Assembly (NCBI GenBank): GCA_019359505.1
Contig: JAHHHD010000012.1
Coordinates: 95,235-159,234 of the forward strand
Reading direction: 5' to 3'
DNA length: 64,000 bases
Origin: Drouetiella hepatica Uher 2000/2452
GTDB taxonomy: Bacteria > Cyanobacteriota > Cyanobacteriia > Elainellales > Elainellaceae
In this document: positions 37,354 through 47,706 of the stretch, in pieces
How positions within the stretch are numbered: the first letter of the stretch is position 1
Layout of the letters: every line of letters starts with the position of its first letter
Made by a program: the position numbers and the translations under genes
The notes under the pieces: model-generated
What the model was told of the DNA's origin: nothing
The model's database searches: none
What the model saw: only the letters and a program-made list of their open reading frames with translations

Positions 37354-37417
37354 TGTCAAGCCTCTAGGCAATTATTCAAAGGCTAAATCATCTCATAGGC
37401 TTAGCGCTGTTTTTAAT

Positions 37418-37443
37418 TTGCGCAGGTATGCGTATTTGCGCAA
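37418..37443. promoter_or_regulatory. Inverted TTGCGCA pair in a divergent promoter region
   Basis: TTGCGCA at 37418-37424 and TTGCGCAA at 37436-37443 give a symmetrical pair (TTGCGCA ... TGCGCAA) about 65 bases ahead of the GTG at 37353. It may be an operator for the small ribbon-helix-helix-like protein. Confidence 0.35.
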
Positions 37444-37530
37444 CGGCGCATTCAGTGTATGATTAATTTCAAACCAAAATACCCAGAAGCCTTATGGAAT
37501 CTGGGCTATATCCTTCATGGAGTTTCAATC

Positions 37531-37656
37531 ATGATTACCCTTTCTGCCGACGAAGTTGCTCTCCTGCGATCGATCCTCACCGCTCTCAGATCCATCAAAG
37601 TCCGAGACATCGACAAAGCTCTCGTCATTCTTAGCAAGCTCGATCGCAACCCCTAG
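37531..37656 (+). CDS. Small hypothetical protein (41 aa)
   Basis: ATG at 37531 with GGAG 10 bases upstream. The peptide (TLSADEVALLRSILTALRSI and IDKALVILSKLDRN) is two amphipathic helices. An ATG at 37459 would extend it by 24 residues. It could be a small regulatory or antitoxin-like peptide; no family is recognised. Confidence 0.4.
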   Translation: MITLSADEVALLRSILTALRSIKVRDIDKALVILSKLDRNP

Positions 37657-37768
37657 GAGACTCATGCAATGCTAGTTTTTGGCGCAAGAGCTTGTCCGAG
37701 AGCTACGCAGCCGAGCCTAAACGTTCTCATCTAGGCTTGATGCGGCGATCGGCATTAGGCCTAGTACG

Positions 37769-38029
37769 CTATTCCTCATAAATATCTCGACGATGACCGA
37801 CCTTCACTACCCTGACGATCAAGAATGTATCTTCAATGCTGTAAACAATGCGGTAATCACCCGATCGCACACGGTACTGGTTTTGTCGTCCTTTAAGCTT
37901 CTTGCAGCCTGATGGTCTAGGCTGTTGAGACAAGCTTTCGATGAGGCTAATCAGATTGCTTTGAATTGCTGGCGTAAGTTTTTTAAGTTGCCGTTGTGCT
38001 GAGGGCTTAATGACAACTTGGTAGTTCAT
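37769..38029 (-). CDS. RelE/ParE-family toxin
   Basis: An 86-aa toxin of the RelE superfamily, typically a ribosome-dependent mRNA endonuclease. Diagnostic features are the N-terminal YQVVIKPSAQRQLKKL, the core KLKGRQNQYRVRSGDYRIVY and the final VVKVGHRRDIYE. It overlaps its antitoxin by four bases and ends the two-gene unit. Confidence 0.92.
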   Translation of the reverse strand: MNYQVVIKPSAQRQLKKLTPAIQSNLISLIESLSQQPRPSGCKKLKGRQNQYRVRSGDYRIVYSIEDTFLIVRVVKVGHRRDIYEE

Positions 38030-38262
38030 CCCAGACCTAGCTCCTGCTTTAAGCTTGCTAGAGATATTTCTCCTGGCTCCTGCAAAGCAGCATCGGCATC
38101 AAAACCGTCTATTTCATCTTCTAGTGCTTCCAGGGTCAACGCTAAATCCACTTTGTATTTGAATTGCAAGTATTGAGCAAAGTGATAAAGCTCATCTAAA
38201 GCTGCCCTAGGCAATGGGGGTACTTCCAAGGCAATAGGCTCAGTCAGTGGCAGAGTAGTCAT
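38026..38262 (-). CDS. Antitoxin of the RelE-type pair
   Basis: A 78-aa protein starting at the ATG at 38262 (a longer frame reaches 38289). The N-terminal part (PPLPRAALDELYHFAQYLQF) is a helix that probably dimerises. The C-terminal acidic tail (DEIDGFDADAALQEPGEI) is the kind that wraps RelE toxins. The stop overlaps the toxin start. Autoregulation by binding its own promoter is expected from the family. Confidence 0.8.
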   Translation of the reverse strand: MTTLPLTEPIALEVPPLPRAALDELYHFAQYLQFKYKVDLALTLEALEDEIDGFDADAALQEPGEISLASLKQELGLG

Positions 38263-38377
38263 AGCTAGAAGATGACTTAAAAAAGACACCTTTATCTTAG
38301 CGATCTCTGTGGCGAGAGAGGGCTGAAATGCTTGGAGCGATCGTCTCCTGAATGCGGGAAGGGGCGATCGCGTGAAA

Positions 38378-40351
38378 TCACCACACCAGATTTAAGCCCT
38401 GATTTTTCAAATGCTCCTGAACCTGCGGCACAAGGTTCTGTGACACGATATCAGTCGGCAGCAGATCGGGCAGCTTAGGGCGATCTTGAGAAACCAGCCA
38501 CCCCGCCGTTGCCCCTGCCGCACCGCCAATCACCCACTCGCCATAGTGCACTCGCGTCGCGGCATTGACAATATGGGTTGCTGCAATGCTTTTACCGCCA
38601 ATCAGCAGGTTATCAATGCCTTGAGGAACTAACGCCTCCAGAGGAATCTGAATCGGACGAATGATCGTTTCATCCTGGACGGGGGCACCGCTAGCTTCAC
38701 CTGTCATCATGGAATTACGGTAGCGACAGCCATGCATATCAATAGCGTAATGGGTAAGACCGATCGCCGTAGCGCTAAAATCTCGTCCACCCGGCATATC
38801 GCGCCGTAAATCAGACTCCTGCATCATAAATTGATTCTGCCCATAGGCAGGTCTGCCCAAAATCCGCCGACCTTCACGGATATAAGGCATCATGCTTAGC
38901 CCAGAAATAGTTCCCATTGGGGCATCTGCGCCCATCAGGTACGTCAGCGGCTCGGCAGGCGTAGCTTTGGTTTGCATCAGCCACTCGCCAAACAGCATGG
39001 CATGTTCTTCAGCATGGCGAAGGGAGCTAAGGGACAGCCCCCCCATCCAGTTGCCATGTTGCCCCGACTCGGCAATTTTTCTCTCGTTCAAGATCAGGGG
39101 CGGATCCATAAACACCCAGTCGTTCCCCCGGTTCCAGTTGATCATGGTGATGTCACCCGCTGCCGGAGCGCCTAGGCGAGGGTCTTCTCCTTGGGTGCTG
39201 ACAATGCGACGGTACTTAAACAGGCTAGCTCCATCAAACATGGGGAAGCCTTCTAAGTCGTACTCCTGCTGATGCTCACTGCGAGAGTAGTCGGGCTGAA
39301 TCTGAGCGAGGACGTTACGACTATAGCCGCGATCGTCTAAGATTGCCATCGCGAAAGGAAACGTAAACGCCTGCGTACAGTCAGGATTATCTTGCCGCGA
39401 CGCATAAAGTTCGCTCGTAGTTGCCTGCGCCTCTGACCCCAAGCGATAGGGTATACCCGCCCAGCCGACAAATTCCCCTGTATCGGTGGCATCAATGACG
39501 ATCATCCGCTTGCCCTTTGGCGGCTGGAGGCGGATCGGCACTTTCTCAAACACTTTGTCTGACGACCAGGAATACCAGGACGGCAGCTCTTGGGACGGGC
39601 GACCCTTCGGCACATATTCAGGGTTACGGGGCTTTCGATGCACCGCATAGACTGCCGTGATCTCTCGCCCGGTAGGGTCAAACTCTGCGCCTTTAAAAGC
39701 AGTGCCCGTCTGCCAACGGCTACCCGGAGCCTTGGGAGCCACAGAATCTAGAAGCTGCTGAGCTGCATCTGCACCTACTTTGGGCAAAAAACACAGAGAA
39801 CCCACCCAGCAGCTATTGAGATTGGCGACAGGTTGTGCGCCCGATAGCCCTGTCCAGACGGGCAGCTTTACCGTCTGATCGCGGATGAGCTGCTTAAAAT
39901 TTGCCCAGCTTGCCGAGAAGCTGCCCCGCGAGCGCATAGACGTGGACTCATCCATAGCCGACACCCCTTGAGAGCTAATCTGTCCACCCAGCCAGGGCGA
40001 AAGCTCGACTAGACAGGTTTTTGCTCCCGACTCCATGGATTGGGAGGCTGCCGAAACGCCGCCCAACGAGCCGCCAATCACCACAACTTCGCACTCCCAC
40101 ACCTCTTTGGGATTGGGCAAAGGCGAGACTTGGGGTCTGCCGCTGAGGCGGTTTGCCAGCTTGTCAAACGTGGTGGCATCTAGCGCCTTTGCCGTTTCTG
40201 TGACGATCGAGCCACTGGAAGACATAGGCGTGACGGCACCCCCCCAGGAGTAATATTGCAATGCCCCCAATAGCCCACTTGCACTGACTGGAATCAGCAA
40301 ACCCAAAATGACGAGCTGGTTCAGTTGGCGGTTCGAGAGCGGTGGATTCAC
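38378..40351 (-). CDS. FAD-dependent oxidoreductase (657 aa)
   Basis: Large flavoprotein of the FAD_oxidored family. Residues 1-35 form an N-terminal signal anchor. The Rossmann motif is VVVIGGSLGGVSAASQSMES near residue 90, followed by CLVELSPWLGGQISSQGVSA. A second FAD contact (IDATDTGEFVGWAGI) is near residue 285. The C-terminal FAD-binding segment is NLLIGGKSIAATHIVNAATR. Substrate unknown; relatives are often annotated as xanthan lyase-like or secreted oxidoreductases. Likely on the outer face of the plasma membrane or in the periplasm. Confidence 0.85.
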   Translation of the reverse strand: MNPPLSNRQLNQLVILGLLIPVSASGLLGALQYYSWGGAVTPMSSSGSIVTETAKALDATTFDKLANRLSGRPQVSPLPNPKEVWECEVVVIGGSLGGVSAASQSMESGAKTCLVELSPWLGGQISSQGVSAMDESTSMRSRGSFSASWANFKQLIRDQTVKLPVWTGLSGAQPVANLNSCWVGSLCFLPKVGADAAQQLLDSVAPKAPGSRWQTGTAFKGAEFDPTGREITAVYAVHRKPRNPEYVPKGRPSQELPSWYSWSSDKVFEKVPIRLQPPKGKRMIVIDATDTGEFVGWAGIPYRLGSEAQATTSELYASRQDNPDCTQAFTFPFAMAILDDRGYSRNVLAQIQPDYSRSEHQQEYDLEGFPMFDGASLFKYRRIVSTQGEDPRLGAPAAGDITMINWNRGNDWVFMDPPLILNERKIAESGQHGNWMGGLSLSSLRHAEEHAMLFGEWLMQTKATPAEPLTYLMGADAPMGTISGLSMMPYIREGRRILGRPAYGQNQFMMQESDLRRDMPGGRDFSATAIGLTHYAIDMHGCRYRNSMMTGEASGAPVQDETIIRPIQIPLEALVPQGIDNLLIGGKSIAATHIVNAATRVHYGEWVIGGAAGATAGWLVSQDRPKLPDLLPTDIVSQNLVPQVQEHLKNQGLNLVW

Positions 40352-40521
40352 GGTAAGCAGCTCATTAAAAAGTATCGATATCAGGTTCGGTAAAAAGTAG
40401 GAGCTGACTTAAATAGCGTTTTTTAATCTAGTCGCACAGACTCCTCCGCTATGTATAGCGAAATTTTGAGACTTTGGCTCAATATTAGAGCTGAAAGATT
40501 ACATAAATTTTTGGCTGGAGA

Positions 40522-41790
40522 CTAAACTCCAGCGCTGTAAGTCCGAATATTGGGGCGGGTTGCCGGACGGGAGAATAGAGATTCGATCGCCGCATCTCGA
40601 TTATTGAGAGTTTCGTAGAAGAAAAAGGCAACACCAGAGAATTTCCGATCGCGAGCAATTTTCACCTGACGCTCAATCTGTCCTGTTTCGACGTTGAGGG
40701 CGCTCAGACCTGTGAGAATGCCGATGCCAACCGGAATTTTGCGCCGGACTGCCTGAAGTTCTGGTTGGTTGAGTTCCGAGGTGAAGCGGTTATTATCCGT
40801 GCGGTAGACCTGCACAATTAGCTCGTCAATAAAGCCCAAACGTTGCCAAGAGAACCAGTCCTGGAGATAGGTCTGATAGGCGTAGTTCTTTGGATTGGGC
40901 GACAGTGAAATAATGCAGTCGGGCTTGTGGGTCTTAACCGCCGTATAAATCTTCACCATCAGGTCAGAAAGCTTGCTAGCCCTCCATTTCATCCACTCCG
41001 GATCTTGAGGATTGGTGGGCGGAGCTTTACCCTGATGCTCTTGCTTATAAAGCTGTACGGTGTAAGCATCGTAGCCGACTACTGCAGGCATTCCTAGGTG
41101 GTCATCAAACTGGATGCCGTCTACATCATACTTAGTGACCACTTCTGTCACCAGATCAGCCAAAAATTGCTGTACCTGCGGATGCGCTGGACTCAGCCAA
41201 ACTGAGGTGTCTGAACCATGAACGTTGAAGATTTTGCTGCCATCCTTTCGAGCAGCCACCCAATCTGGATGAAGGCGAACCAGCTCTGACTCCGCAGGAG
41301 CCATCAGCCCAAACTCAAACCAGGGAATGACCGCCAAGTCGCGACCATGGGCAAGGCTTACAGCCTCTTCGAGCATATCGCGCTTCTCAAAGGCGGGATC
41401 AGGATCAACTTTTTGCCCGCTTGCCGCCTCTGCCACTTCACTGGGATAAAGCGTATGACCACCATTCCAGATTGTGGGGTAGATCGTGTTAAAGTTCAGC
41501 CGCTCTAGCCGCCGTAAGCCGTCCCGCAGGTTGTCTTTGGAAAACAGCACCTCGCTATCGACATTGGTCAGCCAAACGCCTCTAATCTCTGCGGTGGGCG
41601 CGGCTGAACGAGACGACACCTCAGCCCAAGCAATCTGTGGAAAGCGTGCCGTAAGGGCGATCGCCATCCCTAACCCCAGCAGAAACACAGAGCGAAGTCG
41701 CCGCCCTGAAGCGATCGTAGCCTGACTTCCTCTTAGTCGCTGCACCCAGCTTGACACTCCTCCTAACACCCGTTGATGACTATCTACCAT
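40522..41790 (-). CDS. GH10-like family glycosyl hydrolase (GHL10/DUF187)
   Basis: A 422-aa protein with an N-terminal export signal near residues 30-56 (VFLLGLGMAIALTARFPQIA). A TIM-barrel domain follows with EIRGVWLTNVDSEVLFSK, FNTIYPTIWNGGHTLYPS, DLAVIPWFEFGLMAP, YDVDGIQFDDHLGMP and SLSPNPKNYAYQTYLQDW. Members are predicted to cut polysaccharides or peptidoglycan-like glycans outside the cytoplasm. The acidic residues E and DD in those motifs are candidates for catalysis. Confidence 0.88.
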   Translation of the reverse strand: MVDSHQRVLGGVSSWVQRLRGSQATIASGRRLRSVFLLGLGMAIALTARFPQIAWAEVSSRSAAPTAEIRGVWLTNVDSEVLFSKDNLRDGLRRLERLNFNTIYPTIWNGGHTLYPSEVAEAASGQKVDPDPAFEKRDMLEEAVSLAHGRDLAVIPWFEFGLMAPAESELVRLHPDWVAARKDGSKIFNVHGSDTSVWLSPAHPQVQQFLADLVTEVVTKYDVDGIQFDDHLGMPAVVGYDAYTVQLYKQEHQGKAPPTNPQDPEWMKWRASKLSDLMVKIYTAVKTHKPDCIISLSPNPKNYAYQTYLQDWFSWQRLGFIDELIVQVYRTDNNRFTSELNQPELQAVRRKIPVGIGILTGLSALNVETGQIERQVKIARDRKFSGVAFFFYETLNNRDAAIESLFSRPATRPNIRTYSAGV

Positions 41791-41977
41791 ACGCTAGATG
41801 TCAAATCCTCCCCACAATTTCACCAAAGACCACACATGGTTTAACACCATAGAGCATTTTGGTTGTTTTTGTAAATTTGATGCTGGATTTGGGAGTAGGG
41901 AGGCAGGAGCCAGGAGCCAGAAGTTGAAGAGTGGGAAAGCAAATATCAAATTTGATAAATACTGACTCCTGACTCCT

Positions 41978-44900
41978 CTACTCCTGGCTCCTTCTACCAA
42001 AGCCTCCACCCCCCGGTGTTTCAATCCCAAACACATCGCCTGCCTGCATCTGAACTTCAGCCTTGCCGCCCAGAGGCTCGATCGCCCCATTTCGCTCTAG
42101 ATAGTTCCGCCCCACCGCTCCCGGTTCGCCGCCTTGCAGACCAAAGGGCGGAACTAGGCGATGTCCTGACAAAATTGTGGCGGTCATGGGTTGCCGGAAT
42201 CGAATGCGGCGAATTACGCCATTGCCGCCAGAATATAGTCCTTTGCCGCCGCTGTGGGGGCGAATGGCAAAACTTTCGAGCAAGACCGGAAAGCGCCATT
42301 CCAGGATTTCTGGATCGGTGAGGCGGGAGTTGGTCATGTGGGTTTGTATGGCATCGGTGCCGTTGAAGGTTTCACCTGCTCCTGAGCCACCGCAAATAGT
42401 TTCATAGTATTGATACTGGGCGTTACCAAAGGTGAAGTTGTTCATGGTGCCTTGCCCCGCCGCCAGTACGCCCAAAGCACCGTAGAGGGCATTGGCGATC
42501 GCTTGAGAAGTCTCCACATTTCCGGCAACGACCGCTGCCGGGTACTGGGGATTGAGCATACAGCCCTCTGGAACGATAATCTCCAATGGCTTCAGGCATC
42601 CGGCATTCAGGGGAATGTCGTCTTCCACCAACGTGCGAAACACATACAGCACCACGGCTTTGCAAATGGCGAGGGGCGCGTTGAAGTTGTTGGGCTGCTG
42701 CGGCGAGGTGCCTGTGAAGTCAATGCGGGCAGAGCGGTTCTGGGAATTGATGGCGATCGCCACCTGAATTTGGCTGCCGTCATCCATGCCGTAGGTAAAG
42801 CTGCCGTCTTCCAAAACGCGAATTACTCGGCGCACCGACTCTTCGGCATTATCCTGCACGTGCTGCATATAGGCTTGCACGGTGGCTAAACCGTAGTGAT
42901 CCACCATATGCCGTAGTTCCTGAGCGCCGCGCGCATTTGCCGCAATCTGGGCTTGCAGGTCGGCGAGGTTTTGCGTCAGGTTACGGACGGGGTACTCGCC
43001 GGAGGAAAGCAGCTCCACCAATGCAGTTTCGCAAAAGTGACCGCGATCGACGAGCTGGAAATGGTCAATCAGGATGCCCTCTTGAGCGATGGTCGTGCTG
43101 TAGGGCGGCATAGATCCGGGAGTAATGCCGCCGATATCTGCATGGTGTCCGCGCGAGGCGACGTAGAACAGCGGAGTATCTGCCGCCAGAAATACCGGGG
43201 TAATCACCGTGATATCGGGTAGATGCGTACCACCGCTGTAGGGATTGTTGAGCATATAGACATCGCCCGGTTTCAACCCGCTGCTGGCACTTTTGCTGGC
43301 ACTTTTGCTGGCAATGAGGCTGGCAACACTCTCGCTCATAGAGCCAAGGTGAACCGGAATATGGGGCGCGTTGGCAATTAGTTCGCCCTGTTGATTGAAG
43401 AGGGCGCAAGAGAAATCTAGCCGCTCCTTAATATTGACGGAAGCGCTCGTGTTTTGCAGCGTCACCCCCATTTCTTCAGCGATCGCCCGAAACAAATTAT
43501 TAAAGATCTCCAACAGCACCGGATCGGCTTTGTGAACCTCCAAAATTTCCTTCTGGCTCCCGACTCCTGGCTTCTGAATCTGCCTCAAAACCAAACCCTT
43601 CTCAACTAATTCCGCCTCCCAACCTGGCTCAATCACGTTCGTGCCTGTCGGCTCAATGATCAGCGCTGGACTAGAGATGCGATCGCCCAATCTCAGATCT
43701 TCCCGCAGAAAAACGGCGGTTTCGTGCCATTGCCCTTTGCTGTACATCGGCACCGTGGCGACGGGAGCGAGGGGCTGAGGGCGATCGGCTGAGATGTCAG
43801 GCTCTTCAGGCACAGCGGTTTTGCCGATCACTTCCACTGAAACTGCCTCAACTATCAGCGCTTTGCCCTCCATAGCAAAGCCGTAGCGCTGGCGATAGAT
43901 TTGCTCAAATTGCGCTTCCATTGCCGCTAAATCGCCAAAATCCACTATCAGCGCCGAATCTGTGCCCTCATAGCGGAGATGGGCTTTGGGCAATGTCTCA
44001 ATCTGAGTCTCGCCCTGCTGCCGAATCTCGGTCACGCCTGCTGCCGTTAGTTCTGCCAGAACTTCCTGAAGCTGAGGCAATAGAGATTGGGAAAGTTGAG
44101 ATTCGATCGCCCGTTCGCGAATGGTGCTGAGATCCGCCAAGCCTATGCCGTATGCCGACAGTACACCTGCGTAAGCATGCAGAAAGATTTGCTTCATGCC
44201 TAACGCCTCAGCAATCAAACAGGCGTGCTGTCCCCCTGCACCGCCAAAGCAGCACAGCGTATACTCCGTGACATCGTAGCCGCGCTGCACCGAGATTTTT
44301 TTGATGGCATTTGCCATTTTGTCGATGGCGATCGCCAGAAATCCTTCAGCAACCTGCTCTGGCGATCGCGGCTCCTGGATCGTTTGGGAAATGGCGATCG
44401 CTAGCTCAGCAAATTTCTGGCGCACGACCTCTGCATCCAGCGGCAGGTTGCCCTCGGCTCCAAACACCTGTGGGAAAAACTCTGGCTGCAATTTGCCTAC
44501 CATTACATTGCAGTCTGTAACGGCAAGCCGACCGCCCTTGCGATAGCAGGCAGGGCCGGGATGCGCCCCAGCAGACTCTGGCCCCACTCGGTAGCGGGCG
44601 CCATCAAAGCTAAGCAGAGAGCCACCTCCCGCCGCCACCGTATGAATTGCCATCATGGGGGCACGTATCCGCACGCCCGCCACCTCGGTTTCAAAAGTGC
44701 GCTCGTAGGCTCCGTTGAAGTGCGATACATCTGTTGAGGTACCGCCCATATCAAAGCCAATGATGTGATCAAATCCGGCTCTGAGGCTGGTCTGCACTGC
44801 GCCGACAATGCCTCCTGCTGGTCCCGACAAAATGCTGTCTTTGCCCTGGAAAAGCTGAGCATCGGTAAGACCGCCGTTGGATTGCATAAACATGAGTTTG

Positions 44901-45661
44901 GGCGATCGCTCTCCTCCTCCCTGCAACTCAGCCGCAATCCGATCGACATAGCGGCGCAAAATCGGCGACAGGTAAGCATCTACGACCGTCGTATCGCCCC
45001 GGCTAATCAGCTTCATCAAAGGGCTGACCTGATGAGAAACGGAAATCTGAGTAAACCCAACTTGCTGGGCGATCGCCATCACCTCTTTTTCATGGCTGGT
45101 GTAACGGTAGCCATGCAGAAGGACGATCGCGCAGCTCCGGATTCCCGCCTGGTAAGCGGCTTGCAAAGCCTTGAGTAAGGGCGCTGCCGCCAGAGCCTGC
45201 AACTCTTCGCCCTGAGCGCTATAGCGTTCCTCTGCCTCAATCACGTGCTCGTACAGCATTTCTGGCAGAACGATCTGTCGGGCAAAAATGTTGGGGCGAT
45301 TTTGGTAGCCAATCCGCAGAGCGTCCCGAAGACCCTGAGTGATGACAAGAACCGTGCGATCGCCCTTGCGCTCTAACAGAGCATTCGTGGCAACGGTCGT
45401 CCCCATTTTGACCACAGAAATTTGCTCAGACGGGATCGGCGTATCTGCCGCAACCCCCAGCAAATCCCGGATGCCTTGCAGCGGCGCATCGGCATAGCGA
45501 TCGGGATTTTCCGACAGGAGTTTGTGAATCACCAGCTTGCCATCTGGGCGCTGTGCCACGATATCGGTAAAAGTGCCCCCGCGATCGATCCAGAATTGCC
45601 AGCGGTCTGAGGCAGTATCCAGCGAACTTTCGGATGTTTGAGAATGCGAGGAGGTCATCAA
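41978..45661 (-). CDS. 5-oxoprolinase/hydantoinase, fused A and B domains (1227 aa)
   Basis: ATP-dependent opening of 5-oxoproline to glutamate, a salvage step of glutathione turnover; hydantoinases of the same family use related rings. The N-terminal HyuA-type half begins with [19 protein letters not shown] and has [20 protein letters not shown]. The HyuB-type half starts near residue 720 ([20 protein letters not shown]) and includes [20 protein letters not shown] and [16 protein letters not shown]. Such fusion occurs in eukaryotic and many bacterial oxoprolinases. A short repeat ([12 protein letters not shown], from 12-bp DNA repeats near 43290) lies in the B half. The gene stands alone. 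Confidence 0.92.
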   Translation of the reverse strand: MMTSSHSQTSESSLDTASDRWQFWIDRGGTFTDIVAQRPDGKLVIHKLLSENPDRYADAPLQGIRDLLGVAADTPIPSEQISVVKMGTTVATNALLERKGDRTVLVITQGLRDALRIGYQNRPNIFARQIVLPEMLYEHVIEAEERYSAQGEELQALAAAPLLKALQAAYQAGIRSCAIVLLHGYRYTSHEKEVMAIAQQVGFTQISVSHQVSPLMKLISRGDTTVVDAYLSPILRRYVDRIAAELQGGGERSPKLMFMQSNGGLTDAQLFQGKDSILSGPAGGIVGAVQTSLRAGFDHIIGFDMGGTSTDVSHFNGAYERTFETEVAGVRIRAPMMAIHTVAAGGGSLLSFDGARYRVGPESAGAHPGPACYRKGGRLAVTDCNVMVGKLQPEFFPQVFGAEGNLPLDAEVVRQKFAELAIAISQTIQEPRSPEQVAEGFLAIAIDKMANAIKKISVQRGYDVTEYTLCCFGGAGGQHACLIAEALGMKQIFLHAYAGVLSAYGIGLADLSTIRERAIESQLSQSLLPQLQEVLAELTAAGVTEIRQQGETQIETLPKAHLRYEGTDSALIVDFGDLAAMEAQFEQIYRQRYGFAMEGKALIVEAVSVEVIGKTAVPEEPDISADRPQPLAPVATVPMYSKGQWHETAVFLREDLRLGDRISSPALIIEPTGTNVIEPGWEAELVEKGLVLRQIQKPGVGSQKEILEVHKADPVLLEIFNNLFRAIAEEMGVTLQNTSASVNIKERLDFSCALFNQQGELIANAPHIPVHLGSMSESVASLIASKSASKSASSGLKPGDVYMLNNPYSGGTHLPDITVITPVFLAADTPLFYVASRGHHADIGGITPGSMPPYSTTIAQEGILIDHFQLVDRGHFCETALVELLSSGEYPVRNLTQNLADLQAQIAANARGAQELRHMVDHYGLATVQAYMQHVQDNAEESVRRVIRVLEDGSFTYGMDDGSQIQVAIAINSQNRSARIDFTGTSPQQPNNFNAPLAICKAVVLYVFRTLVEDDIPLNAGCLKPLEIIVPEGCMLNPQYPAAVVAGNVETSQAIANALYGALGVLAAGQGTMNNFTFGNAQYQYYETICGGSGAGETFNGTDAIQTHMTNSRLTDPEILEWRFPVLLESFAIRPHSGGKGLYSGGNGVIRRIRFRQPMTATILSGHRLVPPFGLQGGEPGAVGRNYLERNGAIEPLGGKAEVQMQAGDVFGIETPGGGGFGRRSQE

Positions 45662-45708
45662 AAGCGGATTGGGGCGATGCGTGTTGACTAAGCGTGTTGG
45701 CTAATGGT

Positions 45709-45757
45709 ATGGCAACCGCCAAGGCAGTTAGGACGTAAGCAAACTGACGACAGCTAC
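45709..45757 (+). repeat. Dispersed hairpin repeat, copy 3 lacking the central hairpin
   Basis: The left flank (ATGGCAACCGCCAAGGCAG, TTAGGAC) is joined directly to the right flank (TAAGCAAACTGACGACAGCT). The 41-bp palindrome present in the other copies is missing. It lies just upstream of the oxoprolinase gene. Confidence 0.85.
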
Positions 45758-45824
45758 ATTATGCCATTGCCCTTCACTGGCTCAATCTACAAAGAATTTT
45801 CGGGTAGTGGTGTTTGTATAAGAC

Positions 45825-45861
45825 TTTTTTGTTGCGTGGGCAAAGCCCACGCAACAAAAAA
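45825..45861. repeat. 17-bp perfect hairpin downstream of the CobD-like gene
   Basis: TTTTTTGTTGCGTGGGC pairs fully with GCCCACGCAACAAAAAA around AAA. It lies 17 bases beyond the 3' end of the minus-strand CobD-like gene. Because the A and T tracts are part of the stem, it can act as a two-way terminator. It resembles the hairpins at 50309 and 50381 in having GTTGCG or TTTTGTTG. Confidence 0.85.
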
Positions 45862-45878
45862 TCCCTACTCCTTAAGGT

Positions 45879-46994
45879 CTACCGAATTTGCGATCTCCCA
45901 AGACCCTCCAACAATTGCTGATTCTGCTCGATCGTCCTAACCGCCACTCGAAAGAACCGATCGCCCAATTCAGGAAAGCTCATACAGTCGCGAATCAAGA
46001 TTTGGCTAGTTTTTAGCAACTGCTGCTGTAGCGCTACAGTCGATTGCTCGGAATGCACTAAAAAATAGTTGGCGACGCTGGGAATGGGAGTCAGTCCCGG
46101 CAAGGCTGCAAGTCCGTTGAAGAGGGACAATCGCGCTGCTGCTAGCCAGTTCCAGGTTCTGTGCTGAAACTCTGTGTCTCGCAAGCTAGCCACACCCGCC
46201 GCTGCCGCCAGCACGTTGACTGACCAAGGATCACGCCACTGCCGCCAGCGCTTTAGCCGATCGGGATGGGCGATCGCGTAGCCCAAACGTAACCCAGCAA
46301 GACTATAGAACTTTGTTAGCGATCGCAGAATCACCAGATTGGGATATTCCAGGATGCGATCGATTAAGCTTTGCTGCTGCTCAGGTACCAAGAAATCCAT
46401 GAAGGCTTCGTCTAGCACCACCAAAGCAAACCGATCGAGCAAGGGCAAAATCGCCTCCACCGAAAACAGCTTGCCTGTGGGATTGTGAGGGTTGTTTAGC
46501 AACAGACCCGCCGCTCCTAAGACAGGCGGCAGAGGGGGGGCGATCGCGTTACTCCACGACGGGTCTGAGCCATTCGCCTTATCTACCCTCTCCTGCAAAT
46601 GATCCTCTATTGCCATGGGGCAAGAAATCACATTTGCAGAAAATGCCTTCAGCGATCGCAAATAATCGCCAAAGGCAGGAGTAACTAGATAAGTGGCGCT
46701 TAGCTCAGCTAATTCGCGGCTTGCCCAGGTTAGCAGCTCAGCAGAGCCGTTTCCAGGCAAAATCCAGTTGGGTGGCAAGTGGTGAGCTTCTGCCAGCGCC
46801 TGACAGAGTTCACCATAGTCTGGATCAGGGTAATGCCCTAAATTGCCCAGATGATCTTGAATAGCGGCGATCGCAGAAGCGGGCACCCCTAGCGGACTAA
46901 TGCTGGCAGAGAAATCTAAAATTTCATGAGGAAAACCGCCTGTCAGCGATGCCGCCCAGGCTAAATTTCCCCCATGTGCTTGAAACGACTGCAC
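45879..46994 (-). CDS. cobD: PLP-dependent aminotransferase, probable threonine-phosphate decarboxylase CobD
   Basis: Class I/II fold. CobD decarboxylates threonine phosphate to aminopropanol phosphate for the cobamide side chain. It starts at the GTG at 46994 (VQSFQAHGGNLAWAASLTG); the longer frame to 47192 runs through the HU gene and is not used. FSASISPLGVPASA near residue 30, YPDPDYGELCQALAE, NNPHNPTGKLF, LDEAFMDF and the PLP lysine in RSLTKFYSLAGLRLGYA support the call. At 372 aa the length fits. It begins 8 bases after the HU stop, so it is co-transcribed with HU. Histidinol-phosphate aminotransferase is the main alternative. Confidence 0.8.
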   Translation of the reverse strand: MQSFQAHGGNLAWAASLTGGFPHEILDFSASISPLGVPASAIAAIQDHLGNLGHYPDPDYGELCQALAEAHHLPPNWILPGNGSAELLTWASRELAELSATYLVTPAFGDYLRSLKAFSANVISCPMAIEDHLQERVDKANGSDPSWSNAIAPPLPPVLGAAGLLLNNPHNPTGKLFSVEAILPLLDRFALVVLDEAFMDFLVPEQQQSLIDRILEYPNLVILRSLTKFYSLAGLRLGYAIAHPDRLKRWRQWRDPWSVNVLAAAAGVASLRDTEFQHRTWNWLAAARLSLFNGLAALPGLTPIPSVANYFLVHSEQSTVALQQQLLKTSQILIRDCMSFPELGDRFFRVAVRTIEQNQQLLEGLGRSQIR

Positions 46995-47001
46995 GTAGCG
47001 G

Positions 47002-47280
47002 CTATTTGGGAGCCACCATTTCTTTGAACAGTTTGCCTGCTGAGAACGCAGGCACCTTGGTAGCCGGAATTTCCATGGCTTCTCCAGTTTTGGGGTTGCG
47101 CCCTTCACGCGCCTTGCGCTCACGGGGTTCAAAAGAGCCAAAGCCCACCAGCGTGACTTTATCGCCGCCGGAAACAGCTTCCATAATGGCATCGATCGCC
47201 GCTGTCAGAACCGCGTCTGCCTGTTTTTTGGTCACACTTGCTTTCTCAGCAACCTTATCCACCAATTCACCTTTGTTCAC
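47002..47280 (-). CDS. hup: DNA-binding protein HU
   Basis: Small dimeric nucleoid protein that bends and compacts DNA. The start is the GTG at 47280 because AAGGAG lies exactly 5 bases upstream and this gives the standard N-terminus (NKGELVDKVAEKASVTKKQA). An ATG at 47316 would add 12 residues over that ribosome site. The DNA-binding arm GRNPKTGEAMEIPATKVPAF is complete. 92 aa is the normal size. The CobD-like gene follows directly. Confidence 0.96.
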   Translation of the reverse strand: MNKGELVDKVAEKASVTKKQADAVLTAAIDAIMEAVSGGDKVTLVGFGSFEPRERKAREGRNPKTGEAMEIPATKVPAFSAGKLFKEMVAPK

Positions 47281-47706
47281 GGGTATCTCCTTATCAATGT
47301 TCACAGTAGAGTTCATTTTTCGATCATTAACTGAGATCGATCCAGGAATTTCCGAGGCGTGTTTAAGCGGTATTCAATCAATTCAGCGCTGAGCCGCAAC
47401 TAAAATGGCTGAAAGCCTTGCACACTCGTATTTTTCAATGTTTTATTCTAAGCACAAGATCAGGGTTATGGATCGCCGAAACCTTTAATTTATGTGGATT
47501 TCAGGCATTTTTTAGGAAATTCTTATCAACTTAGCTAGATTTAGGGCAAATCTCGTAGGTAGATATTCCTGATCCAGGCTGTTTTCGATCGCCCTAAGAA
47601 CATGGATTTAACAAGATGTAATTCTTGGGGTCAGGGCTTAGCATTGCCAAGCCCTGACTAAGCCCTGACAGCAGATCGGTTCTACAGGTTATTTAATCCA
47701 CGATGC
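47281..47706. other. Intergenic region between pilQ and hup
   Basis: 425 bases. An inverted repeat lies at 47631-47668: TCAGGGCTTAG with CTAAGCCCTGA, and an alternative inner pairing of TCAGGGCTT with AAGCCCTGA, so two stems compete. No T-run follows on either strand. The remaining part, AT-rich near 47440-47530, should carry the hup promoter. No gene is visible. Confidence 0.5.

Noticed and set aside
46995..47192. N-terminal extension of the CobD-like gene
   Set aside because: It would overlap HU in another frame, and its sequence (SRWWALALLNPVSARRVK) looks like an out-of-frame read of HU.
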